A stretch of DNA of 64,000 nt from Paratinospora sagittata (taxonomy: Eukaryota > Streptophyta > Magnoliopsida > Ranunculales > Menispermaceae): positions 38,270,198 through 38,334,197 of the forward strand of contig CM069592.1 of NCBI GenBank assembly GCA_035771175.1, given 5' to 3'. The position numbers were made by a program, and so were the translations under genes. This document shows positions 34,946 through 48,671 of this stretch, in pieces. Every line of letters starts with the position of its first letter. Positions within the stretch are counted from its first letter, which is position 1. The notes beneath the pieces were generated by a model that did no database searches, had not been told where the DNA came from, and was given only the letters and a program-made list of their open reading frames with translations.

Positions 34946-36135
34946 AGTTAATATAAAATATTCATGATACGAAGCCTTGTGGGGTTAGATTCAAAAATAT
35001 TCATGATACAGAGCCTAGTTATTTGGTTAATATTAATCTTGGACATCGATATTTTTGGAATGCGGCCATACGAATATCTTGGGGGATGTTGAATAACACC
35101 TAAAATATTTTTAATATTATTGAGTCTAGCAAGCATTTTTCATAGTTAAATTATATTAAAGGCTCAAGTCACTTGTTTTATAATGTGGGAGTTTCCATGT
35201 TTAAGTGGTGCAGATGGTAGGTTAAAGTTTGGAGTTCATACACTTTTTTTCAAGCTTTTCAAGTTTATTTATTAGGTCGTTCAAATCTTGTCATCTACAA
35301 AATGTCTAATGATCCAATAGGGTCTTGATTCCCTTGACCCTCTAAGTGCTGTCAATCGGTAGGCACCCTAGCATCCTCTGTGTCGTCAAGATAGTCTATT
35401 GGTGTTTAACTTTATCCTCGTCTAGCTACGATAATGTCAATTTTTCATAGCTAGTGATACAATAGTGGATTAGTTCGAGTCCCATATTCCCCCTTGTTAA
35501 GCTTAATTGTTAAGGTCTCAAATTCCCTTTTAACCGTTTGAGCATAGTAGTCAAAATTTGTCTTATTAACCCCCTTGTTGAGCTTATCTATTAGGGTTCA
35601 AGTCTCCTCGATCATCTACATTAACCTCAAAGTGTTTTGTGGCTAGTGATGCAGTTGTATGTTGGTCTGAGGCTCATATGTCCTTTGTCGTGAGCTCAAC
35701 TGTTAGGCTTTGGATTCCCTTTGACCCTCCCCTAGTGCTAGATATCAAAATCTTGGTCTTGTACACCCCCTGTAAAGCTTATCATGCCTATTGATGAAAT
35801 CATGCATGGATTAGATTGAATTTCACATGACCTCCAATCAATATGTAATCAGTTAAATACAGGTTTGTTAATCTGCACCCTTTCATTTGCAATGCAAAAT
35901 AATGAAAATAAATTTAATATTCTAGTGAAAAATGAGATTATAATTAAGATAGGCACTAGAATTGAAATTATTATCATTATTTATTATTGTAGGAGAAATA
36001 CAAAGAAAAAAAAAACCCAACAACTAATAATATGGCAAGCTTCATATTAAGGAAGAAGAGCATTGATCATAAATTCATTAATTAATACAATAATGACGAC
36101 AATAATAATATTAATGTTCAACATTAATGCTTCTT
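34946..36135. repeat. Low-copy duplicated spacer (related to 41,600-41,766 and 47,256-47,600)
   Basis: Shares blocks with the flank of beta-glucosidase copy 2: GTGGGAGTTTCCATG, TCTCATANACCCCCT-type phrases, CTATTNGGGT, CTAGATATCAAAATCTT, and GCATTGCAAAATAATGAAAA. This marks the outer boundary of a tandem segmental duplication. No gene. Confidence 0.65.
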
Positions 36136-40531
<4,396 letters not shown>

Positions 40532-40944
40532 CTAATTGGTTTGGAAAATCAATTAAGAAGAAGTAGAAGAAATGAAAATCAATATGCACTACTGCAAATG
40601 AGAAATTTAATTTTATAGTGAAGCAGGGTCAAATTAAGTTGCTCGGGAAGCCCATGTGATCTAATTAGTTAATTAATCAAGCAGGTTATATTCTTCTTTG
40701 CCCACTTGTAATGATTAATTTGATCTTATACACCAGCATTATTAAATCTCATTAGATCCATATGGGTCAACTTTGTTTTTTTTTTTTTTTTTTTCTAAGG
40801 TAGCTAGTGGCCCTTTCAATTTTACTTTTCTATTTTGATGTATCAAGAACGTAGGTGCATGTTTATCTCTTACATGTTACATTTGATATTGCAAATATTT
40901 GAAAACGAGTAAGCCTTATTTTTTCTATTATTGCAGTGTGTTGG
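40532..40944. promoter_or_regulatory. Upstream region of beta-glucosidase copy 1
   Basis: 5' UTR and proximal promoter. The segment 40,640-40,760 matches the flanks of copy 2 (52,170-52,300) and of the third unit (56,680-56,790): CCCATGTGANCTAATTA, TTGATCTTATAC, CACCAGCA. A poly(T) tract at 40,778-40,794 ends the shared part. Confidence 0.5.
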
Positions 40945-41310
40945 AAATGGCTAAGGAAATATTTATGGAGACTCCAAAGAATAAAGGTAAGATTAATGTA
41001 AGAGGAAGAAGGAGACATTAATGGGAGATAAACAGAGATTATATTATTATTATTGGGAGTTCTTTTGGTATTCTTCTTGGGGAGAAAGAAGAAAAAAGGG
41101 AAAGAAATTTAATGGGTTTTGTGTGATTAAAGGGTTCTTAATGTTCTTTGATCTTGCCATGAATTCAGAATTTTCTTCTGCTACTAAAATCTTCTTCTTC
41201 TTCTTCTTTCTTGTATTCTTGGTAGTGTATATATGCGAGCTTTGTTTATAGATCAGTGAAAACAGAAACTTTTAATTTAAAATGGGATCATTTGAAGCTT
41301 GGCTTCATTT
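40945..41310 (-). pseudogene. Duplicated 5' fragment of the O-fucosyltransferase gene
   Basis: Aligns by eye with 17,250-17,620: shared GGGTTTTGTGTGATTAAAGG, GTTCTTTGATCTTGCCATGA, ACTAAAATCTTCTTC, TTCTTGGTAGTGT, GAGCTTTGTTT. On the minus strand it retains the start codon (41158-41160) and an N-terminus like the parent (MARSKNIKN), then decays by indels before the transmembrane region. No catalytic part is present. Confidence 0.75.
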
Positions 41311-41571
41311 ATAAGTTTGAACTTTTCAATAAATTTTATTTATTTATTTTAATTTTTTTAGTCTATCAAGCTCTAGGTCTAATAATATATAGTATCATTT
41401 CTTTACTAATAATAAAGTAAACTATGACCTAATATAATCAGTTTCAAGGTTTATAAAATGCTGCTTTCTCCAAAAATTCCCAAACCCAATTGCAAAACTA
41501 GGAGAAAAATAATAAGAAGTCAGCATCATAGCAACAAGAGAGCTTTTGCCAACCCTTTTTTTAGTCCCACA
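41311..41571. other. AT-rich spacer
   Basis: No gene, RNA or repeat recognised between the O-fucosyltransferase fragment and the USE remnant. Confidence 0.4.
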
Positions 41572-41600
41572 TTGCTCATATTCAAAGGCGTTATATCACG
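41572..41600 (+). promoter_or_regulatory. Orphan snRNA USE remnant (unit 2)
   Basis: TTTTAGTCCCACATTGCTC with ATTCAAAGGCG following corresponds to the U5 promoter start at 34,731 (TTTTAGTCCCACATCGCTC…AAAGGCG), but then jumps straight to sequence matching 35,160 onward. The ~395 bp that hold the U5 RNA body in unit 1 are absent, and the USE has a C-to-T change. Confidence 0.7.
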
Positions 41601-42600
41601 TCTTTTGTAAAGTGGGAGTTTCCATGGTTTCACAGATGCACATGTAGGTTAGGTTTTGGTTTCATACCCCTACCAAGATGCAAATCTTCTCATCCATGGT
41701 GTGAGTGCCTACAATCAAAGCTCTAGTCTCATACACCCTCCTCCTATCAAGCTAATCTATTGGGGTTGTTATTATATTTACTATATACGTGTACTTAGCA
41801 CCTATAGATTAGGTTAACCTTAAGGGCTTTATGTATATATACCCATGTGTATACTCATTGATATTATCAAGAAAGAAATACAAGTTTCTCTCACATGGTA
41901 TCAGAGCTTAAGTTCAAGGTTCTTACCCTTATCTTCCGCTGTTGTCGTCGCCTGCTTCAACCTGTGATTGCTCATTGCACGTGACCATTGCTCTTCTTCT
42001 CTCTTGACCGCGGGTGATTGGTCGTCTCCTGTAGGCAGTCGATTCCATGAGTCGCCGTCACCACCATAGTCGTCGTCGTGCTACGCTCCATTTCTCTTTT
42101 CTTCCGCCACTGTGTTTCTTCTGTCGCCACCACCTGTGGCAGCCGTTTGATTGTCGTCTCTGATCGCTATCACGCCCTTTCTTCCTAAAGCCTTGAGAAC
42201 AGATCTCGACAAGCGTCATCTCCGTCGTGCTCTCTGCAGACAGATCTCGACAAGCGTAGTCTCCGCCGTGCTCTTTGCAAGTGTATTTGCAAAAATTATC
42301 TCGAATTTAATAAAGTAAGCCACTTTTGACTCTTCTTTTCAAAAGACAAGACAAAAAGATATAATAAAGTACTACATTTATTATATCTGAGATTGAGGAA
42401 GAAAGGTTGAAGTATTTCACACGGCGTCATCGTTGCTTTGCTTTTCAAAATATAATACCTTTATTGTATTTTTGGAGATTGAGGAAGATATAATACCTTT
42501 ATTATATCTTCTCCCACCGACATCATCATTTCTTTTCTAAAGCTTGAGTATTTTACATTTTTATTAGTTATTTATTTTTCTTTGGAGATTATTTTGGATG

Positions 42601-43191
42601 GTTTCGCCTAATGATATTACTCGTCCTATGGAGATTATCTTGGATGGAACAAATTATACTATCTGGACCCAGCAGATGTACGTATTTCTTACTGGTCGTA
42701 AGATGTGGCGTTATGTCACGGGGGATAAGAAAGAGTCAACAAAGCTTGGCACTGAGTCAATTGCTGACTTTGAGGAGAGGCATGAAGTTTGGTCTAGCAC
42801 CTATTGTAAGATCTTGCCTTGGTTTATAAATACCTCTGCACCATCTATCGAGATACTTTTGCCCAAATTTAGGAATGCTCAACTTGCATGAGATTTTTTG
42901 GCCAATCGATATAATTGTTCAAGTGATTTGGCCCTTCAGTATCAGTTGGAGTCTCGGCTTCAGCAGTTACGTCAAGCCCCTGGCCAATCTATTGTGGACT
43001 TTCATTCGCAACTTAGTGGACTTTGGGATCAACTCTCTCAGGCTGATCCAGCAATTTCTCATGATACTTCGGTTACAGCCTTTCAGTTGTACCGAAATCA
43101 TCGTCAGTTTATTCAGCTTATGAAGGGCCTTCGTGATGACTTTGAACATACCCGTGCTTCCTTGCTTCATTGTACAACTGAAAGGTTGTAA
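42601..43191 (+). pseudogene. copia gag (UBN2/DUF4219 type), forward arm
   Basis: ILDGTNYTIWTQQMYVFLTG, RKMWRYVTGDKK, then LESRLQQLRQ…SIVDFHSQLSGLWDQL is the gag-polyprotein pattern of copia elements. A TGA near 42889 interrupts it (…AQLA, stop, DFLANRYN). The frame then runs to the palindrome centre near 43,190. Confidence 0.8.
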
Positions 43192-43666
43192 CCGAAGTAT
43201 CATGAGAAATGGTTGGATCAGCCTGAGAGAGTTGATCCCAAAGTCCACTAAGTTGTGAATGAAAGTCCACAATGGATTTGCAAGGGGTTTGACGTAACTG
43301 CTGAAGCCGAGACTCCAACTGATGCTGAAGGGCCAAATCACTCGAACAATTATATCGATTGGCCAAAAAATCTCATGCAAGTTTAACATTCCTAAATTTG
43401 GGCAAAAGTATCTGGATAGATGGTGTAGAGGTATTAATAAACCAAGACAAGATCTTACAATGAGTGCTAGACCAAACTTCATGCCTCTCCTCAAAGTCAG
43501 CAATTGACTCAGTGCCAAGCTTCGTTGGCTCTTTCTTATCCCCCGTGACATAACGCCACATCCTACGACCAGTAAGAAACACACACATCTGCTGGGCCCA
43601 AATTTTATAATTTGTTCCATCCAAGATAATCTCGATAGGACGAGTAATATTATTAGGCGAAGCCAT
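43118..43666 (-). pseudogene. copia gag, inverted arm
   Basis: Reverse-complement copy of the forward gag: ILDGTNYKIWAQQMCVFLTG, RRMWRYVTGDKK, and so on, with the same internal TGA (complement near 43,370), so the stop predates the inverted duplication. The two arms differ by scattered substitutions (T/K, T/A, Y/C). Confidence 0.8.
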
Positions 43667-44394
43667 CCAAAATAATATCCAAAGAAAAATAAATAACTAA
43701 TAAAAATGTAAAATACTCAAGCTTTTGAAAAGAAATGATGATGCCGATGGGAAAAGATATAATAAAGGTATTCTATCTTCCTCAATCTCCAAAAATATAA
43801 TAAAGGTATTATATTTTAAAAAGCAACGATGACGTCGTGTAAAATACTTCAACCTTTCTTCCTCAATCTCATATATAATAAATGTAGTACTTTATTATAT
43901 CTTTTTGTCTTGTCTTTTGAAAAGAAGAGTCAAAAGTGACTTACTTTATTATACTCGAGATGATTTTTGCAAATACACTTGCAGAGAGCACGACGGAGAT
44001 GACGCTTGCCGAGATCTATCTGCAAAAAGCACGACGAGACTACGTTTGTCGAGATTTGTTTTCAAGGCTCTAGGAAGAAAGGGCGTGATAGCGGCTAGGG
44101 ACGACAATCAAACGGCTGCCATAGGTGGTGGTGGCGGCGGACTATGGTGGCGACGGAAGAAACACAGCGGCGGAAGAAAGGAGAAAAAGAGCGTAGCAAC
44201 GACGATGACGACGACTATGGTGGCGAATGCGACTCGTGGAATCTACTGCCTACAAGAGACGACCAATCACCCGCAATCAAGATAGAAGAAGAGCAATGGT
44301 CACGTGTAGTGAGCAATCACAGGTTGTCACAGGCGGTGACAACGACGGCGACGGAAAATAGGGGTAGGAACTTCGAACTTAGGCTCTGATACCA

Positions 44395-45485
44395 TGTGAG
44401 AGAAACTTGTATTTCTTTCTTGATAATATCAATGAGTATACACTTGGGTATATATACATGAAGCCCTAGGCTATGTAAGGTAAACCTAATCTATACATGC
44501 TAAGTACACATATATAGTAACGACACATATATGGCAAGCAAGGACTAAAAATTCGCCGAATTTCGTCGAAATTCGGCGAATTTTTTCGATTTTTTTACCA
44601 TCGAAGTGCAAAGTAGGATGTAAAATAAAAAATGCAAAAATTCGCTAAATAATTCGATAAACTTCGACAACTTCGACGAAATTCGATAAACTTCGACAAA
44701 AGTTTAATTTTTCAATAAAAAAATGCAAAAATTCGTTAAAATTCGACAAAATTCGATGAAATTAGACAGAGAAGTAAAAAAGATGTTACTTCATCAATAA
44801 AAAACAAAAAAAACACTAATAATTATGTATTATTTCCAACTTCATCAACCAACATAGCAATATAAATTTTAAAAAATAATTTAACAAGTTAACAAATTAT
44901 GTAGTTTATGGGATATGCTTTACCAAAAAAAAAAACGAAGCAAAATAAATAAATAGTTAAAGTCGAAATAAGATAAAAACTTAAAAATAAATTAAAAGAT
45001 TTCCTAAAGTCATCTTTTTTTAGTTAACTCTTATGAAACAAAATTAATAAACAACACATTCAAATAATAAACTAATAAATTAAGCATGATAGAATTCAAA
45101 CTAATAAAGTATATGGTCGAGAAGCAAGCCACCACAAAATTAAATATCAAAATAAAGAAAACAAATTAAGACCAAAAGCCGTCATTCAAATTCATCAACT
45201 CACTTAACAAGATTGAATTTGTTAGGTCGCTTATTGATATTGTTATGTATTAAAAGTGTCTATTTATATTAGTTTTTAGCTTATACTACAATAAATTTAG
45301 ATATTTAAGCATATATGCAAAAAATCTCTAAACTTCTCTAATTTAGCAAATTTTTACAAAAATTCTCCATGTCGAATTAAACTTCTCCGAATTAATTCTG
45401 ATTTTTGAAGGTCGAAGTTTAGGGCGAAATCGAAGTTTCGTACCTTGATGGTAAGTACACATATATAGTAACTGCACATATATAG
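44395..45485 (-). repeat. Inverted copia LTR split by a MITE
   Basis: The complement of the 5' LTR/leader junction (CTCTGATACCATGTGAGAG, complement of PBS plus LTR end) starts near 44,382. The LTR complement continues to 44,538, is interrupted, and resumes at 45,448-45,485 (GTAAGTACACATATATAGTA…GCACATATATAGT). Confidence 0.78.
44539..45447. mobile_element. hAT-type MITE with 8 bp target duplication
   Basis: The left end CAAGGACTAAAAATTCG (44539) and the right end CGAAGTTTCGTACCTTG (to 45447) are imperfect terminal inverted repeats. They are flanked by ATGGCAAG (44531-44538) and ATGGTAAG (45448-45455), an 8 bp target duplication with one mismatch, as for hAT elements. The interior is AT-rich, 909 bp, with repeated AATTCGNCGAA-type motifs near the left end. 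Confidence 0.78.
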
Positions 45486-45568
45486 TTGGCCGATCTCTCA
45501 TCATTGGATTTCGGCAGGAATGGCAAACTATTTTATTGGACAATAAGCCTTTTCCACTGGTTAGTTCG

Positions 45569-46394
45569 TCAACCTGCTGGTGGTGCACGAGCCCCTCCCT
45601 TTCTTTTGTTTGAAATGAAAGAACTGAGAGTAGGCATCATGTTTCCACATCCACAGCTAGGAAGCTCCTTAAGTCCTAAATCAGGATTTCCAACACACTG
45701 AAAGTTGCCTGTATCACAAGAACCAAATCCTTGTTCATTCAACATTCCTAGTTCCCCACTTTTGCCTCCAACATCAGAATGCAAGCAATACACGTGATCA
45801 TCACAGCGCAAATCACATGGATTCATCACATATGCCCCAGCAAAATTCGGTTGCATCATGTTCACAATCCCATCTGCACTCTTTGCAGGTTTCGAATATG
45901 GAAAAGATCCAATTTCCCCTTCAATGCTTCCCCTAATGTCCACAAGTAAACATTTGAGCCTTGCTATCTCAGCCTCAAGCACTGCTTGCCCCTGCAACCT
46001 ATTCATTAACTGCTGATTGAGTGCCCTCAATCGAGCAACTTTGTCCTCTAACCAAGCAGCCTGGGCCTTTTTCTTCTCACAGTACTTCCTAACTGCTTCC
46101 TGATACCCGATGGTCGTTTCTTTGATTTATTATTATTTGATTCAGCAATATCATCAGTTGCATTCCTATCATCAGATGGTGCGGGGAGGATTTGGTGTGG
46201 ACATGAAAACAAGTGTGGGTATGGGAGAAATCCGGCCCAGGTGGGTTGCAAGTGTGGGTATGGGCACACGCATGAGTATCTTTTAGAATTTCATCAAAGA
46301 AGTTATCCATGAAACAACTGCTCAGCATTTGGTCATCCATGTTTGGATTCGGGAAAACATCTTGGTTTGAAAGATCAACCTCTCCGTCGTCCAT
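45569..46394 (-). pseudogene. F-group bZIP zinc-sensor transcription factor (bZIP19/23-like), captured pseudogene
   Basis: F-bZIPs control zinc-deficiency responses. Full-length collinearity on the minus strand: MDDGEVDLSNQDVF, FMDNFFDEILKDTHAC, the Cys/His zinc-sensor motif HTHTCNPPGPDFSHTHTC, FHVHTK, then KSKKRPSG, basic region/zipper EAVRKYCEKKKAQAAWLEDK, VARLRALNQQLMNRLQGQAV, and the conserved C-terminus ending KRKGGARAPPAG with TGA. At least two frameshifts break it (after FHVHTK; after KKRPSG). In the basic region the invariant Asn of NREAVRKYREKK is Tyr and the second key Arg is Cys, so even a repaired frame would probably not bind DNA. It lies antisense inside the retroelement. Confidence 0.88.
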
Positions 46395-46580
46395 AATTAC
46401 AAGAGTTATCTATCAAAGTCCACTAGTCAATTCAATTAAGATGAAACTTAAACGTAGACCGATAGTTCGAAGAATTACAAAGAAAAGATCCTTCGAATGT
46501 TGCAAGTGAAAACAACAAAACCACCAAAAAGGAATAATGATTGAACCAAACAAACTTCCCTTCTTCGCTCTTGACTTCTC

Positions 46581-47083
46581 AGATTGTGGTTGATGTTGCC
46601 TCTCCCAAGGCAATTGTTGGAGGTAAGCCCAAGTTTACTGGGCAGTGTTTTAAGTGTGGTTATTTTTGGCATCGTGTTTTAAGTTCACGTGGTATCTCTT
46701 GGAAGAGTAAGAAACAAACAGTTGTATCTAGATCAAGTACAGAGGCTGAGTATCGCACAATGGCAGATGCGACGTCTGAACTTCTGTGAATTCGTTGGTT
46801 GCTTTAAGACATGGGGATTTCTCTTTCCAACAGTTCCACTATTTATTGTGATAATATGAGTGCTATACAGATTGCACATAATGATGTTTTCCATGAACGA
46901 ACAAAACACATTGAGATTGACTGTCACTTTATTCGTCAACACATTAAGCATGACACTCTTCACTTGGTTCACGTGGCCTCCGTGGATCAACTTGCAGACA
47001 TTTTCACAAAGGCACATCCCCTTGGAGGTCATCGTGATTTGATTGACAAACTCAAGATGACTTCTTCTTTACCACCTTAAGTT
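46581..47083 (+). pseudogene. copia gag-knuckle / RNase H remnant
   Basis: CFKCGYFWHRV (incomplete CCHC knuckle) is fused within ~40 bp to the copia RNase H end: ISWKSKKQTVVSRSSTEAEY, then (after two stops) IYCDNMSAIQIAHN, RTKHIEIDCHFIRQ, VASVDQLADIFTKAHPLG. The ~3 kb that normally encodes protease, integrase and reverse transcriptase between these motifs is deleted. Confidence 0.85.
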
Positions 47084-47255
47084 TGAGGGAGGATGTTACT
47101 ATATATGTGCAATTACTATATATGTGCACTTACTATACATGTGTACTTACCATGTATAGATTAGGTTTATCTTACATGGCCTAGGGCTTTATGTATATAT
47201 ACCCATGTGTATACTCATTGATATTATCAAGAAAGAAATACAAGTTTCTCTCACA

Positions 47256-47798
47256 AGTCCCAGTCCCATACACCCCCTCGACTATTAGGTTTTCGATTGA
47301 TTCACCTTAATTGTTCGAGTCTCCTCATCTACATTAACATCAAAGGTTTTTGTGGCTGTTAGCGATCATGGATTTGTAGTCTCATATGCCTTTGTGGAAC
47401 TCAATTGTTAGGGTTTAGATCCCCTTTGACCCACCAAGTGCTAGATATCAAAATCTTAATTAGTCTCATACATCCCGTGACAGTTCTAGTCTCCTCATCA
47501 ACAAATATGTAGTAGTGCGTACGTTTCATGCCTTAGTTTGAGTCTCTGAAGACTTCCCATCAATATGTTTACACGTTTGTTAATCTAAACCTTTCATTGG
47601 CATTGCAAAATAATGAAAATCAACTTAATGTTCTAGTGAAAAATGAAATTATAATTATGATAGGTACTGGAAGTTAGTTCATTATTATTATTGAAGGAGA
47701 AATACAAGCTAGCTCCAAATTAAGGAAGAAGATAAGCACTTATTAATTAATACAACAACAGCAACAATAATAATATATATATTATTGTTCAATATTAA
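47256..47798. repeat. Duplicated spacer beside beta-glucosidase copy 2
   Basis: Similar to 35,560-36,130: TCTCCTCATCTACATTAAC, GTGGCTNTTAGCGATCATG, CTAGATATCAAAATCTTAAT, CTTTCATTGGCATTGCAAAA, AATACAAGCTAGCTCC. It is the 3' flank of the copy-2 gene and the continuation of the sequence interrupted by the retroelement. Confidence 0.6.
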
Positions 47799-48589
47799 TT
47801 AATGCTTCTTTTGTGTCAGGAAATCTCGGAACCATTTTGCAGAAGCCTTGGGAGTTCTTTCGTAATTTTTGGCGAAATCAGTGTAGTAAAGCCCAAATCG
47901 CTTTGTATAAAAGGAGCCAACTTCCATGCAATCCATAAGAGACCATACGAAATATCCATGCACATTCACTCCACTCCTGATATTGATTAATTAATACATA
48001 ACATAAAATATAATTAATACTCTCATTTAATATGAAATATTACATTAATACGATCACATTTTGAAGAAAATATATATAACACAAAAAAAAAAAAACTAGT
48101 TGGAGGTAGGTATGTGAGTGTGTGTGTGTGTATATATAATATATGCAATAAAATAGTAATTTATATTTATATGGCAATGGAAATGAAAGAGTAAGAATGA
48201 CTATCAATTTGTTTGAATTTAATTAATGGAGAGAGAAGCATATATAGAAGAGTTAAAAAATTATAAAATGAAAAAGATATTAATTGTTATAGTTATAGAG
48301 AATTAAAACTAATTATCGTTTGAATATATATGAGATAAAATATATTATATAGAAATATATAAAATTATTATAAGCATATATAATTTTGTTTTGTAATTCA
48401 CATAAATTAATTAATTAAGTTTTTTGAACTTACTTCATTGCTTCACGAACTGAAAGAAGACTGCCAGTTATGACATCAATCCGATGATCATCTTTCAGAC
48501 CTTCCTCCAACTGAATCGAGTCGTCTCTTCCTTCAGGAATTCCTATAATTTCATGCATTTACAATATTAACTAGTTAATTAATTTTCTT

Positions 48590-48671
<82 letters not shown>

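Larger units (their letters stand above)
41767..47255 (+). mobile_element. Composite, rearranged Ty1/copia-type retroelement
   Basis: 5' LTR 41767-41895 and 3' LTR 47094-47255 (both TGTTA…CTCACA; same TACCCATGTGTATACTCATT core). A primer-binding site TGGTATCAGAGC (initiator-Met tRNA) follows the 5' LTR, and a polypurine tract TTTGAGGGAGGA precedes the 3' LTR. Inside, in order: leader, gag (+), inverted gag, inverted leader, inverted LTR with a hAT MITE, a bZIP pseudogene (-), then CCHC knuckle and RNase H pieces (+). Integrase and reverse transcriptase are missing. Flanking 5-mers (GGGGT and AGTCC) do not match, so the outer ends may also be rearranged. Confidence 0.82.

Noticed and set aside
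43905..44389. Open frames with MATEETQRR-like sequence in the inverted leader
   Set aside because: Complement of the retroelement 5' leader, with GGTGGCGGCGG simple repeats; not coding.
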